Source: Aliiruegeria sabulilitoris
GTDB taxonomy: Bacteria; Pseudomonadota; Alphaproteobacteria; Rhodobacterales; Rhodobacteraceae
Direction: 5' to 3'
Assembly: GCF_001558155.1 (NCBI RefSeq)
Contig: NZ_LOAS01000007.1
Location: 62,001-126,000 of the forward strand
DNA length: 64,000 nucleotides
Part shown: positions 28,213-36,502 of the stretch, piece after piece
Position numbering within the stretch: the first letter of the stretch is position 1
Layout: each line of letters begins with the position of its first letter
Made by a program: the position numbers and the translations under genes
The notes under the pieces: model-generated
Seen by the model: the letters and a program-made list of their open reading frames with translations, nothing else
Databases searched by the model: none
What the model was told of the DNA's origin: nothing

Positions 28213-28663
28213 GCCTGTGTCTCATGGACAAAGCGACGGATAAAAAATGACGGGTTCGGGATCCAACCGTGAAAGCCGCCGATCGTCCCAATCGTCTGCA
28301 CGGCCGGAAATGGGACGAAAACGGTGGTTTGAATTTCCTTGGCTGAAGGTTTGGACTGTCGAGAAGCCCGTTCATGACCTGTACGGAGCTGAGTGTCCGA
28401 TTGTGGAGGATTCTCGATTGCGTTTCCTTGACGATCTGGCGAACTGTCAGTGGTCGGTCCAGAGGCCGAGGAAAAAGGCAGATCCGTCGCCTTGAGACGG
28501 CGCCGACCGCCAGAGACGATAGCCGGTCCTGTCGGAAAAGTGCCATGGGCATCTGGGTGACCCATATTTTCTGTCGTCTCAACGAATGACAATGGTGGTC
28601 ATCAGACTCCCACAGGCGGATTGGATTGCGTCGATTTATATGGGTGCCGTGGATCGTAACAGA

Positions 28664-28678
28664 ATGATTTTAAATCAT
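28664..28678. repeat. AT-rich perfect palindrome beside the tRNA fragment
   Basis: ATGATTT-T-AAATCAT: two 7-base arms around one base, ending 9 bases before the tRNA-Leu fragment. It could be a protein-binding site or part of an old recombination junction. Confidence 0.5.
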
Positions 28679-28687
28679 ATCGTGAGA

Positions 28688-28743
28688 ATTCAAGATCCCC
28701 CGTCCGCGCGGACGTGAGAGTTCGAATCTCTCCTCGGGCACCA
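28688..28743 (+). pseudogene. 3' fragment of a tRNA-Leu (possible attachment-site scar)
   Basis: 56 bases align end to end with the 3' part of the intact tRNA-Leu at 2889-2974 (44 of 56 bases equal by my count). They run from the anticodon loop (TTCAAGA) and 3' anticodon stem through a long variable arm, a perfect T arm (GAGAG-TTCGAAT-CTCTC) and the acceptor end CTCGGGCACCA. The 5' half (acceptor strand, D arm, 5' anticodon stem) is missing upstream, so it cannot be a working tRNA. Fragments from anticodon loop to CCA are what tyrosine integrases leave at tRNA attachment sites. No integrase is nearby and the body differs from the intact tRNA, so it came from another leucine isoacceptor. Confidence 0.78.
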
Positions 28744-28940
28744 ATCAATTCAGGGTATTGATATGCGCGCATTGTGCCAAGCGGGAAGATTACCTGAGGG
28801 ACGCTTATTCCTCATGTCTGTCAACGTTTTGGCTAACAGGAGCTTCTGCGCATGTCCAGTTTTGAGTGACGGAATGCCGGGTGTGCCGAAGCGCAAGACG
28901 CGTGGGGGGCGAAACAGTACCAGAGCGGTCTACTCGACAG

Positions 28941-28973
28941 AAAAGCCGGAGCAGGCGGGCCGCTCCGGCTTTT
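28941..28973 (-). terminator. Rho-independent terminator, probably for the CoA-transferase gene
   Basis: AAAAGCCGGAGC at 28941-28952 and its exact complement at 28962-28973 around a 9-base loop. Read on the minus strand it lies 25 bases after the stop of the gene ending at 28999, with T-rich sequence on both sides. Confidence 0.85.
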
Positions 28974-28998
28974 CCGATTTCAATCCAGCGAGGATTTG

Positions 28999-30516
28999 TC
29001 AGGCACGCATCGTTTTCTTTTCAAGGAAACGCTGATGCCAGGAGAGCGCCTCGCTGGGCAGCATCGGCGTGTGCAGGCCGAGTGCGTTTTTCTTGGCGCG
29101 CTCGTAATAGTCTTCGAGTTGCGGCTTGTAGTCCGGGTGAGAACAGTTGGCGATGATCAGTTCCGCACGCCTTTTCGGCGAAAGTCCACGCAGGTCGGCA
29201 AGGCCCTGTTCGGTCACGATCACCTGAACGTCCTGAGTGATGTGGTCGGCATGGCTGACATGCGGCACGATCGTCGAGATATCGCCTTTCTTGGCGATCG
29301 ACGGCGACACGAAGCAGGACAGGTAGGCATTGCGGGTGAAGTCGCCCGAGCCGCCGATGCCGTTCATGATCCGCGAGCCCATGACGTGGGTCGAGTTGAT
29401 GTTGCCGAAGATATCGGCCTCGATCATGCCGTTCATGGAGATCGTGCCGAGGCGGCGGATCACTTCCGGATGGTTCGAGATTTCCTGCGGGCGCAGGATG
29501 ATCTTGTCGCGATAGAAGTCGAGCTTTTCCCGGAACCGGATGGCGGCCTTGTCGGACATACCGAAGGCGGTCGAGGAAGCGCAGAGCATCTTGCCGTCGT
29601 CGATCAGGTCCATCATCCCGTCCTGGATAACCTCGGTATAGGCCATCAGGTCATGGAACGGCGAATCCCGCAGGCCGGCGAGCACGGCGTTGGCGACATT
29701 GCCCACACCGGATTGCAACGGCAGCAGCCTGTTGGTCAGGCGGCCTTTCTGCACTTCCCATTTCAGGAATTCCATCAGGTGGCCGGCGATCGTCTTGGAG
29801 ACATCGTCGAGTGGCGGGAAGGGGGCGTTCTTGTCGGGAAGGTCGGTCTCGATGATGCCGACCACCTTGTGCGGGTCGCAACGCAGGGTCTGTTGGCCGA
29901 TCCGGTCATTGGCATGGACCATCGGAATCGGCACCCGGTTCGGAGGCAGGGCGGTGCCGTAATAGATGTCGTGCATACCCTCCATGCGCTCGTCATGCCA
30001 GGTGTTCACCTCCAGGATCACCTTGTCCGCGCAATCGATCCAGGTCTTGTTGTTGCCGATGGAGGTGGCGGGGATCAGCGAGCCGTCTTCCTTTACGCCG
30101 GTCACTTCGATCACGGCGACGTCCAGATTGCCGAAGAAGCCTTCCCAGACCATCGGGGCAACGTGGGAGAGGTGCAGATCGAAATACTCCATCTCGCCGC
30201 GGTTGATCTTCTCGCGCTCGATCGGATCGGAGTTGTAGGGCAGGCGGTATTTGATCGCGTCTGCCTTGGCGAGGGCGCCGTCGAGTTCGGGGCCGGTGGA
30301 GGCGCCGGTCCAGAGGCCGATCTTGAAGGGGTCGCCGGCTTTGTGGGCTTCCTCGATTTGCCCGGCAAGGGCCTGCGGCAGAGCCTTGGGGTAGCCGGAG
30401 CCGGTAAAGCCGCTCATGCCGACCGTGTCGCCGGACTTGATCAGTGAAGCCGCGTCATCGGCGCTCATGACCTTTGAGCGGAGGTAGGAGTTCTGGATAC
30501 GATCTGTCGTGGCCAC
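28999..30516 (-). CDS. Acetyl-CoA hydrolase / acetate(succinate)-CoA transferase family
   Basis: A 505-residue enzyme of the acetyl-CoA hydrolase/transferase family (Ach1, SucCoA:acetate or propionyl-CoA:succinate CoA transferases). Family features include GMSGFTGSGYPKALP at the N-terminus, the central GVGNVANAVLAGL, and GIGGSGDFTRNAYLS in the C-terminal half. It moves CoA between acetyl/propionyl-CoA and succinate or acetate, or hydrolyses acetyl-CoA; the sequence alone does not decide which. I chose GTG 30516 because AAGGAG lies 9 bases before it; a TTG at 30552 would extend it by 12 residues. Monocistronic, with its own terminator. Confidence 0.9.
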   Translation of the reverse strand: MATTDRIQNSYLRSKVMSADDAASLIKSGDTVGMSGFTGSGYPKALPQALAGQIEEAHKAGDPFKIGLWTGASTGPELDGALAKADAIKYRLPYNSDPIEREKINRGEMEYFDLHLSHVAPMVWEGFFGNLDVAVIEVTGVKEDGSLIPATSIGNNKTWIDCADKVILEVNTWHDERMEGMHDIYYGTALPPNRVPIPMVHANDRIGQQTLRCDPHKVVGIIETDLPDKNAPFPPLDDVSKTIAGHLMEFLKWEVQKGRLTNRLLPLQSGVGNVANAVLAGLRDSPFHDLMAYTEVIQDGMMDLIDDGKMLCASSTAFGMSDKAAIRFREKLDFYRDKIILRPQEISNHPEVIRRLGTISMNGMIEADIFGNINSTHVMGSRIMNGIGGSGDFTRNAYLSCFVSPSIAKKGDISTIVPHVSHADHITQDVQVIVTEQGLADLRGLSPKRRAELIIANCSHPDYKPQLEDYYERAKKNALGLHTPMLPSEALSWHQRFLEKKTMRA

Positions 30517-31016
30517 GATTGGTGTCTCCTTATTCTGATCCGTTATCGACAACGGTTTCAGCTACTTTAACGCACGACGACAGGCCTCGTCATCGGCCGG
30601 TATTCGCTCTCAAATGGTGTTTTTTCTCTGCAAACAACCGAATTGGAACGTTGTACCCGTGCCTTATGCCCAATACGACGACACGATCAATGCGACCATA
30701 AAGCGTTGTGGCGTCAAAAAGTACCCGCTTGAACGAAGTTAGTCTAAGGTATTGAAGTAGATAAAAAATACCCGTGTTGCGCATGGTGCAATGCCATATC
30801 CCAGCGACGTGGCCGTATCAGGGCTGTCTTGTCACGGAGAATTGTCGCCCGCGAAACAGGATCTTTCGTTCAAAGACGACGGTTGGTGCGCCAGGATCCC
30901 CCCCCAGAGTTACGATCATCCGCCTCCATCCGACCTTGCAGGGCGGATGGAGGCGTTCATGGCTGGGTCGCTTTCAAGGTCTCTGTTGTATAGCGAACAG
31001 TGGCATTCCGCTGTCG
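30517..31016. other. Intergenic region between chemoreceptor and CoA-transferase genes
   Basis: About 500 bases without a supported gene. The part near 30600-30780 is clearly more AT-rich and should contain the CoA-transferase promoter. An inverted repeat at 30921-30955 lies after the chemoreceptor gene. Confidence 0.45.
30921..30955 (-). repeat. Perfect 12-bp inverted repeat after the chemoreceptor gene
   Basis: CGCCTCCATCCG at 30921-30932 and CGGATGGAGGCG at 30944-30955, around an 11-base loop. It sits about 60 bases beyond the minus-strand stop at 31017. There is no T-run after it on either strand, so it may stabilise the transcript end rather than act as a classical terminator. Confidence 0.6.
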
Positions 31017-33389
31017 TCAGGCTGCATGACCAGACATGCTCTGGTTCGGGTCCGAGCCTTCGGACCATGACCAATCGTCCTCCCTGGTTCGGAAGGTTGA
31101 CAAGGTCTTGCTGAGCCCTTCGGCATCCTGTTGCAGGACGGAGCTGGCGGCGGTTACCTCTTCAGAGGACGAGGCATTCGCCTGGGTGCTCGCATCGAGT
31201 GTCGTAATGGCTGTATTGATCTCGGCAATGCCCGTAGACTGTTGCTCCATGGAGGCGCTCACACTGTTCATCTGCTCGCTGACCCGGCTGGCTGCCGTCA
31301 CGATGTTGTCGAGCGCCTGCTGTGTCTTGCCAACATTCTGAACACCAGCCTCCACTTTCTCCCGCGCTGTCGAAATCACTTGAGAAATGTCTGCCACGGC
31401 TTCGGTCGAGCGTTGGGCCAAGGACCGAACTTCGGAGGCCACCACGGCAAACCCTCGGCCGGCCTCACCGGCGCGGGCCGATTCCACACCGGCGTTGAGT
31501 GCCAACAGATTGATCTGGAATGAAATATCCTCGATGATACCAGCGATCGACTCCATCTTCTTGGAGGCCTCGGTGATTTCGGAAAGCGCCGTCACGGCTT
31601 CGCGGCTGACTTCGGCTCCGGCACGAGCGGCCTCGGCGGCGGACTGGGCGTCGGAACTGGCCTGCCCAATGTTTCCGGCCACCTGACAAACACCCGCGGA
31701 CATCTCTTCCAACGCTGCCGATGTCTCTTCCAGAGAGGCCGCGTTCTGTTCGGAACGCCGAGACATCTGTTGGGCGGCCGATTGCAGTTCTGAGGCTTTC
31801 CCGTTCACGCTGTGGCCGCGATCGGAGAGATCCCCGATCAATCGGTTCATGGAGGCAAGCGTATGATTGACGTCGTTCTGCAGGCGGGCGAAGGCGCCCT
31901 TGAAGTCTCCCGACATGTTGCCGGTCAAGTCGCCTTCGGCCATCTTCTGTACGACGCGCGCGGTTTCCGACACGCCGGTATCGACGGTTTCAAGCAGCGT
32001 GTTGATTGCGTCGCCTAGCTTCGAGAGCGCTGCATTGGAGCTTTCCGTGGCAACGCGGGCGGTGAAGTCGCCCTCTCCGGCCAAGGCGATGACGGCCTCG
32101 ACGGATTGCTGGAATGACTCGGCTTCCTCCAGTTGACGTCTCTCCTGCTCGGCACGGCGCTGCAGGGCTTCGGCCGCCTTCCGGTCGCGCTCGGCCTGTT
32201 CGGCCTGAAGCTGCTTCTCACGCTGGTCGGCGGCTTCCTTCTCGGCTTCGAGGCGTCGCGTTTCCTGGGCGTTCTCGCGGAATACTTCCAGGGCACGGGC
32301 CATTTCGCCAAGCTCGTTCTGATTGGCGGAACCTTCGATTTCGACATCCAGATTGCCATGGGCCAATTCGCTCATGGTTGCCACCGAACGTCTCAGGTTC
32401 CCGGAGAGAAGACGCCCGATGCGCCAGCCCATGACGATCGCTGCAAGCACCGAGATTGCCGCAAGGATTTCGATTGTCCGCGTTACCAGATGGACAGCTT
32501 CGCTGCCGGCAGGCCCGAGTGTATTCTGGCGATCGACCTCGATTTCGAGAAAATGCTCCAGGGCTTGCTGGATCTGGGGGCCCAGCTCGTCCATCTTGGC
32601 ATTGAAATCGTTGCGTTGCTTGACCGCCTTCTCAATTCGATCCGCGCGCGTGCGCAATCCGAATATCGTTTGCTGGGCGTCCTTTGCGCGTTGTTCAAGC
32701 TGGGGCCAGGAGAGTGCTTTCATCAGGGCGCTGTTCGTCTTCAGCGCGTTATCGAAATGTTCCGTGGCTTCGACAAAGGCTTCCTGCTCGTTTTCCAGCA
32801 TGTAGGTTTCGAGGTGAAGGCGCCCCTCCATGACATCGACAAGAATCGTCGTGGCGGCGGCCGTGGCCTGAGGGTCATTGAGCCGGCGGGCGTCTTCCAG
32901 GAATTCGGTAACGTCGTCGAGCGCCTTGGGGCCGATCTCGTTGATTTCCCGCATCGCGTCCAGGCGACGCTCCTGAAGAAGCGCGACGGCTTCGAAATTG
33001 CTTCGGTATGAGTCGGTTTTTTCCACGACCTCGGCGAAGAGCGCGGCCAGTTCGGGGTCGTCCGCGTGCTCTTCCATCAATTCCTGGCCGTGCTCGAGCA
33101 CCTCGTTGATGATTGCAAGCATTTCGGTCTTGGTCTCTTCCTCGCCCGAAATCCTGTATTGGACGGCGGACAGGCGGACATGGACAAGATCGTCGCCGAT
33201 GTCGCTCGCCGTGAGGCTATTGCTGGCGGCGTCCCGGAATTCGGTGAAAATCGTGCCGACCTTGTAGCTGAGCAGCGTCGAGATCACCGAGATCACCAGA
33301 AGCAATACCCCCACGCTGCCCATCGCGAAATTGATTTGCGTGCGGATGCTCCAGGTATTCCAGGCCAGGTTGATTTTCTTGGAAGACAT
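31017..33389 (-). CDS. Methyl-accepting chemotaxis protein
   Basis: A 790-residue transmembrane chemoreceptor. Two membrane segments (about residues 15-40 and 300-325) flank a roughly 260-residue all-helical periplasmic sensor domain. HAMP domains follow with a long charged coiled coil ([20 protein letters not shown] and onward), then the cytoplasmic signalling domain with the conserved hairpin tip ([35 protein letters not shown], split here only by wording). There is no C-terminal CheR-binding pentapeptide. ATG 33389 (MSSKKIN) has GGAA about 10 bases before it; ATG 33428 gives a 13-residue extension. The ligand is unknown and no che genes are near. Confidence 0.92.
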   Translation of the reverse strand: MSSKKINLAWNTWSIRTQINFAMGSVGVLLLVISVISTLLSYKVGTIFTEFRDAASNSLTASDIGDDLVHVRLSAVQYRISGEEETKTEMLAIINEVLEHGQELMEEHADDPELAALFAEVVEKTDSYRSNFEAVALLQERRLDAMREINEIGPKALDDVTEFLEDARRLNDPQATAAATTILVDVMEGRLHLETYMLENEQEAFVEATEHFDNALKTNSALMKALSWPQLEQRAKDAQQTIFGLRTRADRIEKAVKQRNDFNAKMDELGPQIQQALEHFLEIEVDRQNTLGPAGSEAVHLVTRTIEILAAISVLAAIVMGWRIGRLLSGNLRRSVATMSELAHGNLDVEIEGSANQNELGEMARALEVFRENAQETRRLEAEKEAADQREKQLQAEQAERDRKAAEALQRRAEQERRQLEEAESFQQSVEAVIALAGEGDFTARVATESSNAALSKLGDAINTLLETVDTGVSETARVVQKMAEGDLTGNMSGDFKGAFARLQNDVNHTLASMNRLIGDLSDRGHSVNGKASELQSAAQQMSRRSEQNAASLEETSAALEEMSAGVCQVAGNIGQASSDAQSAAEAARAGAEVSREAVTALSEITEASKKMESIAGIIEDISFQINLLALNAGVESARAGEAGRGFAVVASEVRSLAQRSTEAVADISQVISTAREKVEAGVQNVGKTQQALDNIVTAASRVSEQMNSVSASMEQQSTGIAEINTAITTLDASTQANASSSEEVTAASSVLQQDAEGLSKTLSTFRTREDDWSWSEGSDPNQSMSGHAA

Positions 33390-33499
33390 CGCGAACTGTT
33401 CCGTTACTTGTGACAGGGATCCTGGCACGAGCTAGAACACACAAGTCCTAATGTTTCGGAAACCGCCGCAGGTCCCAGCCGACGAATTCTCGCCTCAAC

Positions 33500-35488
33500 T
33501 CAGGGAAGCTGGTCGCGCAGGGCCAGCAGATCCGGTGCTTCCGGATTGCGGGCCAGCGCTGCGTCGAGCGTCTCCTGTGCGTCTTCCATCCGGCCTGAGG
33601 CGGCCTGAAGGCGGACGATCATGGACCAGGCGCTGGTCATTTGCGGGTCCAGCCGAACCGCTTCACCGAAGGATGCCAGCGCGCCTTCGAGGTTGCGCGT
33701 GGTCAGCGCGATGCCACCAAGCACAAGCTGGGTCTCCGGAAAATCGGCGGTCCCGGCGAGGGTTTGCTGCCATTCGCCCATCGCCGCCTGCATGGCCCTG
33801 GCCTGTCTGTCTGGCAGGTGGGCGATCGGTGCGGCGAGAAGCTCGCGTACGGCGGCATTGCGCACAAGGCGCGTGCCGTCCTCCAGAAGGGGCAGCAGGC
33901 GCACGGTCATGTCGGTGGGAGCGGCGGCGCGTTGAAGACCGGCCGCATTGGCGCGCACCATCGGGTCAGGATCCGACAGCAGGCCCAGCATCCGGTCGGC
34001 CAGTTCGGGCGAGCCAAGGGGCAGCAGCATCTCGAGCGCGGTGGCGCGGACAATCGCCGGCAGGTCCGACAGTGCGATTTCCGCGAGATTCTCCAACTCC
34101 GAAGCATCGCCCTTGCGGATCGCGGCGAAAGTGGTGGCGAAATGCGGGCCGCGATATTCGGAATCCGGGAAACGCTTCTCCAACTCCTGCTGTGCCCAGA
34201 ACGGGCCCTCTGTTGCGTGGCAATCGGTGCAGGCATTCGGCGCGCCCGTGCTCACCGACAGGTCCGGCCGCGGCACGCGGAAGGAATGGTCGTGGCGGCC
34301 GTCCACGCCCATGTAGACGCGCTCGATCATGTGGCAGGAGACGCATTGCGCGCCCTCGCTTTCGGGTTCGTGGAAGTGGTGCTCCTCGCTGTCATACTCG
34401 GCCAGCTTCAAGCTGGGGAAATCCGGGTTGCCGGCCGGCGAATGGCACGTCAGGCAGACGCCGTTGCCTTCATTGTAATGTGTGGCGCTGTGCACGTCGT
34501 GGCAATCGGAGCACTGCACGCCGGCGGCATACATCTTCGATTGCAGGAAGGAGCCATAGACATAGACCTCATCGAGGATCTGGCCGTCGGCGTGATAGAG
34601 CGGGTCGCGCAGGGTGGAGAGGCGATAGGCGTCGTGGAAGGGCGTGCCGGGCAGGGGGGAGCCGTCCTCCAGCGGGCCGCGCCGGGAGTGGCAGGCGGCG
34701 CATTGCTGGATCTCGGTCTCGGCATCGCCGGTGGTGAAATCGGCGGAGAAGCCGGTCGGGCTCAATCCGTCCAGCGGCCATCCGGGCAGATCGCCATCGG
34801 CCTCGGCCCAGTCCAGGTGCAGGGAGCCGGGGCCGTGGCAGGCCTCGCAGCCGACGCCGATCTCGGAATAGGTGGAGTTGTAGCGCTTCTCCTGCGCATC
34901 GTAATTGCGCTGGTAATCGGTGGAATGGCACTCCGCGCAGCGGTTGTTCCAGGTCTTGTAGGGGCCTGTCCAGTGGAAGGCCTCCGAAGCCGGCAGATGC
35001 TGGTCGGGATACATGTGAAACCACTCGTTGCGCTCGGTATCCCAGGGGATGTCGAATGTCTGGAACCGTCCCGGCTCGGTCTCGACGAAATATTGCTGCA
35101 GCGGAGCGATACCGATCACGCCGGCAACGGGCCAGCGCGTCATGGCGCCGTCGGGGCCGTCGCTTTCGATGAAAAGCTGTTCCCCCTCGCGGCTGAACTG
35201 GGTGGTCACGCCGCGATGGGTGAAGCTCGCGTCGTCGAAATCGCCCAACACACCTTCACCCGTTTCCGTCCAGGCAAGATCGTGGTGGGAGCCTTGCCAG
35301 TCTTCCCATTCCGACGCGTGACATTCCGCGCAGGCGGGGCTGCCGACATATTCGGGCGGATCGGACGGCTCCTGGGCCGGCGCGGGGCCCGCGACAAGGC
35401 AGGCTACCAACAGGGCGCCGGCTGCGCTTGCGAGCCCGGAAAGGCCAGAAGCCTTTGCGGCAGAGCGGAGGGATGCGGCGGCTGACAT
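33500..35488 (-). CDS. Exported eight-heme cytochrome c with HEAT and TPR-like C-terminus
   Basis: A 662-residue periplasmic protein. After a signal peptide (about residues 1-38, ending GPAPAQ) come eight CxxCH heme motifs: CAECH twice, CEACH, CAACH, CSDCH, CLTCH, CVSCH and CTDCH. The layout resembles cytochrome c554/multiheme families. The last about 230 residues carry no heme motif and read as HEAT-like helical repeats (IVRATALEMLLPLGSPELADRML) followed by TPR-like helices (NLEGALASFGEAVRLDPQMTSAW). Such a fusion suggests electron transfer combined with protein docking. AGGAG lies 6 bases before ATG 35488. A Crp/Fnr gene lies just upstream on the same strand. Confidence 0.88.
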   Translation of the reverse strand: MSAAASLRSAAKASGLSGLASAAGALLVACLVAGPAPAQEPSDPPEYVGSPACAECHASEWEDWQGSHHDLAWTETGEGVLGDFDDASFTHRGVTTQFSREGEQLFIESDGPDGAMTRWPVAGVIGIAPLQQYFVETEPGRFQTFDIPWDTERNEWFHMYPDQHLPASEAFHWTGPYKTWNNRCAECHSTDYQRNYDAQEKRYNSTYSEIGVGCEACHGPGSLHLDWAEADGDLPGWPLDGLSPTGFSADFTTGDAETEIQQCAACHSRRGPLEDGSPLPGTPFHDAYRLSTLRDPLYHADGQILDEVYVYGSFLQSKMYAAGVQCSDCHDVHSATHYNEGNGVCLTCHSPAGNPDFPSLKLAEYDSEEHHFHEPESEGAQCVSCHMIERVYMGVDGRHDHSFRVPRPDLSVSTGAPNACTDCHATEGPFWAQQELEKRFPDSEYRGPHFATTFAAIRKGDASELENLAEIALSDLPAIVRATALEMLLPLGSPELADRMLGLLSDPDPMVRANAAGLQRAAAPTDMTVRLLPLLEDGTRLVRNAAVRELLAAPIAHLPDRQARAMQAAMGEWQQTLAGTADFPETQLVLGGIALTTRNLEGALASFGEAVRLDPQMTSAWSMIVRLQAASGRMEDAQETLDAALARNPEAPDLLALRDQLP

Positions 35489-35590
35489 GGGGATTCTCCT
35501 GTTGTCTCCGGCCACGCTATCCTTGCGAAGGCCGGCGAGGCCAGAGGCGAAGTTGCGAAAGGGCTGCCGTGTCGTCACGGGCAGGGGGCC

Positions 35591-36301
35591 TCAGTCGCTT
35601 GCGAAACGGAACAGCCCGTCGCGGTCCAGCAGCCGCAACCGGCCATAACCGAGCTCGATCGCGTCCATCTCCGAGAGCAGCCGAAGGCAACGCTGGACCG
35701 TCGGAAGCGAGACGGCGGTGTGCTCGGCCAGTTCCTCCTGCGAAAGCTCGATCCAACCGTCGGGGGGGGTGATGGACTCGGCGATATGCAGAAGACGCAG
35801 CGCTATGCGGCTGTTGGACCGCGTGACCGAGAGGTTGGCCAGCAGCCGAAGCGCGGTTTGCATGTTCGCATGGGTTAGCGCATAGAAATCGCGCATCATA
35901 TCCGGATGTTGCCGCACAAGCTCCCGCAGCTTTGTACTCGGCAGGAACAACGCCTGCACCGGCCCTCGCGCCACAACGCTCACCAACCGCCGCTGGTCCG
36001 AGAACAACGCAAGGTCGCCCACCCAGAATCCCGCCTCGGCGCGATGGGGGGTCAGCATTTCCTTGTTCTCGCCCGGGATCAGGATCTGGACCACGCCGGA
36101 AACGATACCGAACAGGCCGTTTGGTGGATCGCTCAGGTTGTAAAGCGGCTGGCCGGATTCGAAACTGGCCAAACGCCCGATGTCGAACAGTGCCTCGCGC
36201 GTTGCGCTATCCCGCGCGGCCAGCCATCCACGTTCGAAAAGGACGGACCTGGCTTGGTCAAGCGGTTGAGGTTTGGCGACTTTCTTTTGGGAAACATTCA
36301 T
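35591..36301 (-). CDS. Crp/Fnr family transcriptional regulator
   Basis: A 236-residue regulator with an N-terminal cNMP-binding-like roll (about residues 30-150) and a C-terminal Crp-type winged helix (ELSQEELAEHTAVSLPTVQRCLRLLSEM). No Fnr cysteine cluster is present and the recognition helix differs from that of the regulator at 22197, so it should read a different site. The ATG at 36301 is taken over a longer frame to 36460 whose extra residues look non-coding. It lies 102 bases upstream of the multiheme cytochrome gene on the same strand and is divergent from the sulfatase operon, so either could be its target. Confidence 0.87.
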   Translation of the reverse strand: MNVSQKKVAKPQPLDQARSVLFERGWLAARDSATREALFDIGRLASFESGQPLYNLSDPPNGLFGIVSGVVQILIPGENKEMLTPHRAEAGFWVGDLALFSDQRRLVSVVARGPVQALFLPSTKLRELVRQHPDMMRDFYALTHANMQTALRLLANLSVTRSNSRIALRLLHIAESITPPDGWIELSQEELAEHTAVSLPTVQRCLRLLSEMDAIELGYGRLRLLDRDGLFRFASD

Positions 36302-36465
36302 TTGATGGGATAGCCAAAATGATATCGGACTAGAAATAACGAGCAACGAGAGCTTAGAGTTGCTTTGTGCGCCTGTCGACGCCGCTGATGGGCGTGCAGT
36401 GTTTTTGTTCGAGTGGACCGGCGCGGTGATGCCCCGGTCATGCAGAGATGGTATGTTCAAAGAAG

Positions 36466-36484
36466 GCGGTTTGTCAGAAACCGC
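36466..36484. promoter_or_regulatory. Inverted repeat upstream of the first sulfatase gene
   Basis: GCGGTTT-GTCAG-AAACCGC, a perfect 7-base dyad ending 18 bases before the ATG at 36503, immediately before the ribosome site. It could be an operator or an RNA hairpin in the leader. Confidence 0.5.
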
Positions 36485-36502
36485 TGTCCAGGGAGAAATT
36501 GA

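Larger units (their letters stand above)
28213..28998. other. Long gene-poor region with tRNA fragment and terminator
   Basis: About 790 bases between the porin gene and the CoA-transferase gene. It contains an AT-rich palindrome (28664-28678), a 3' tRNA-Leu fragment (28688-28743) and a terminator (28941-28973), listed separately. Open frames here lack ribosome sites and recognisable domains. Confidence 0.55.

Noticed and set aside
2889-28743. Intact tRNA-Leu and tRNA fragment as the two ends of one integrated element
   Set aside because: The two sequences differ at about 12 of 56 bases including the whole T stem, so they are not direct repeats made by one integration, and core denitrification genes lie between them.
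28996-30447. 483-codon plus-strand frame opposite the CoA-transferase gene
   Set aside because: Shadow of a well recognised enzyme; His/Val/Asp-rich composition typical of antisense translation.
33641-35485. 614-codon plus-strand frame opposite the multiheme cytochrome
   Set aside because: The minus strand has eight heme motifs and a signal peptide; the plus frame has no features.
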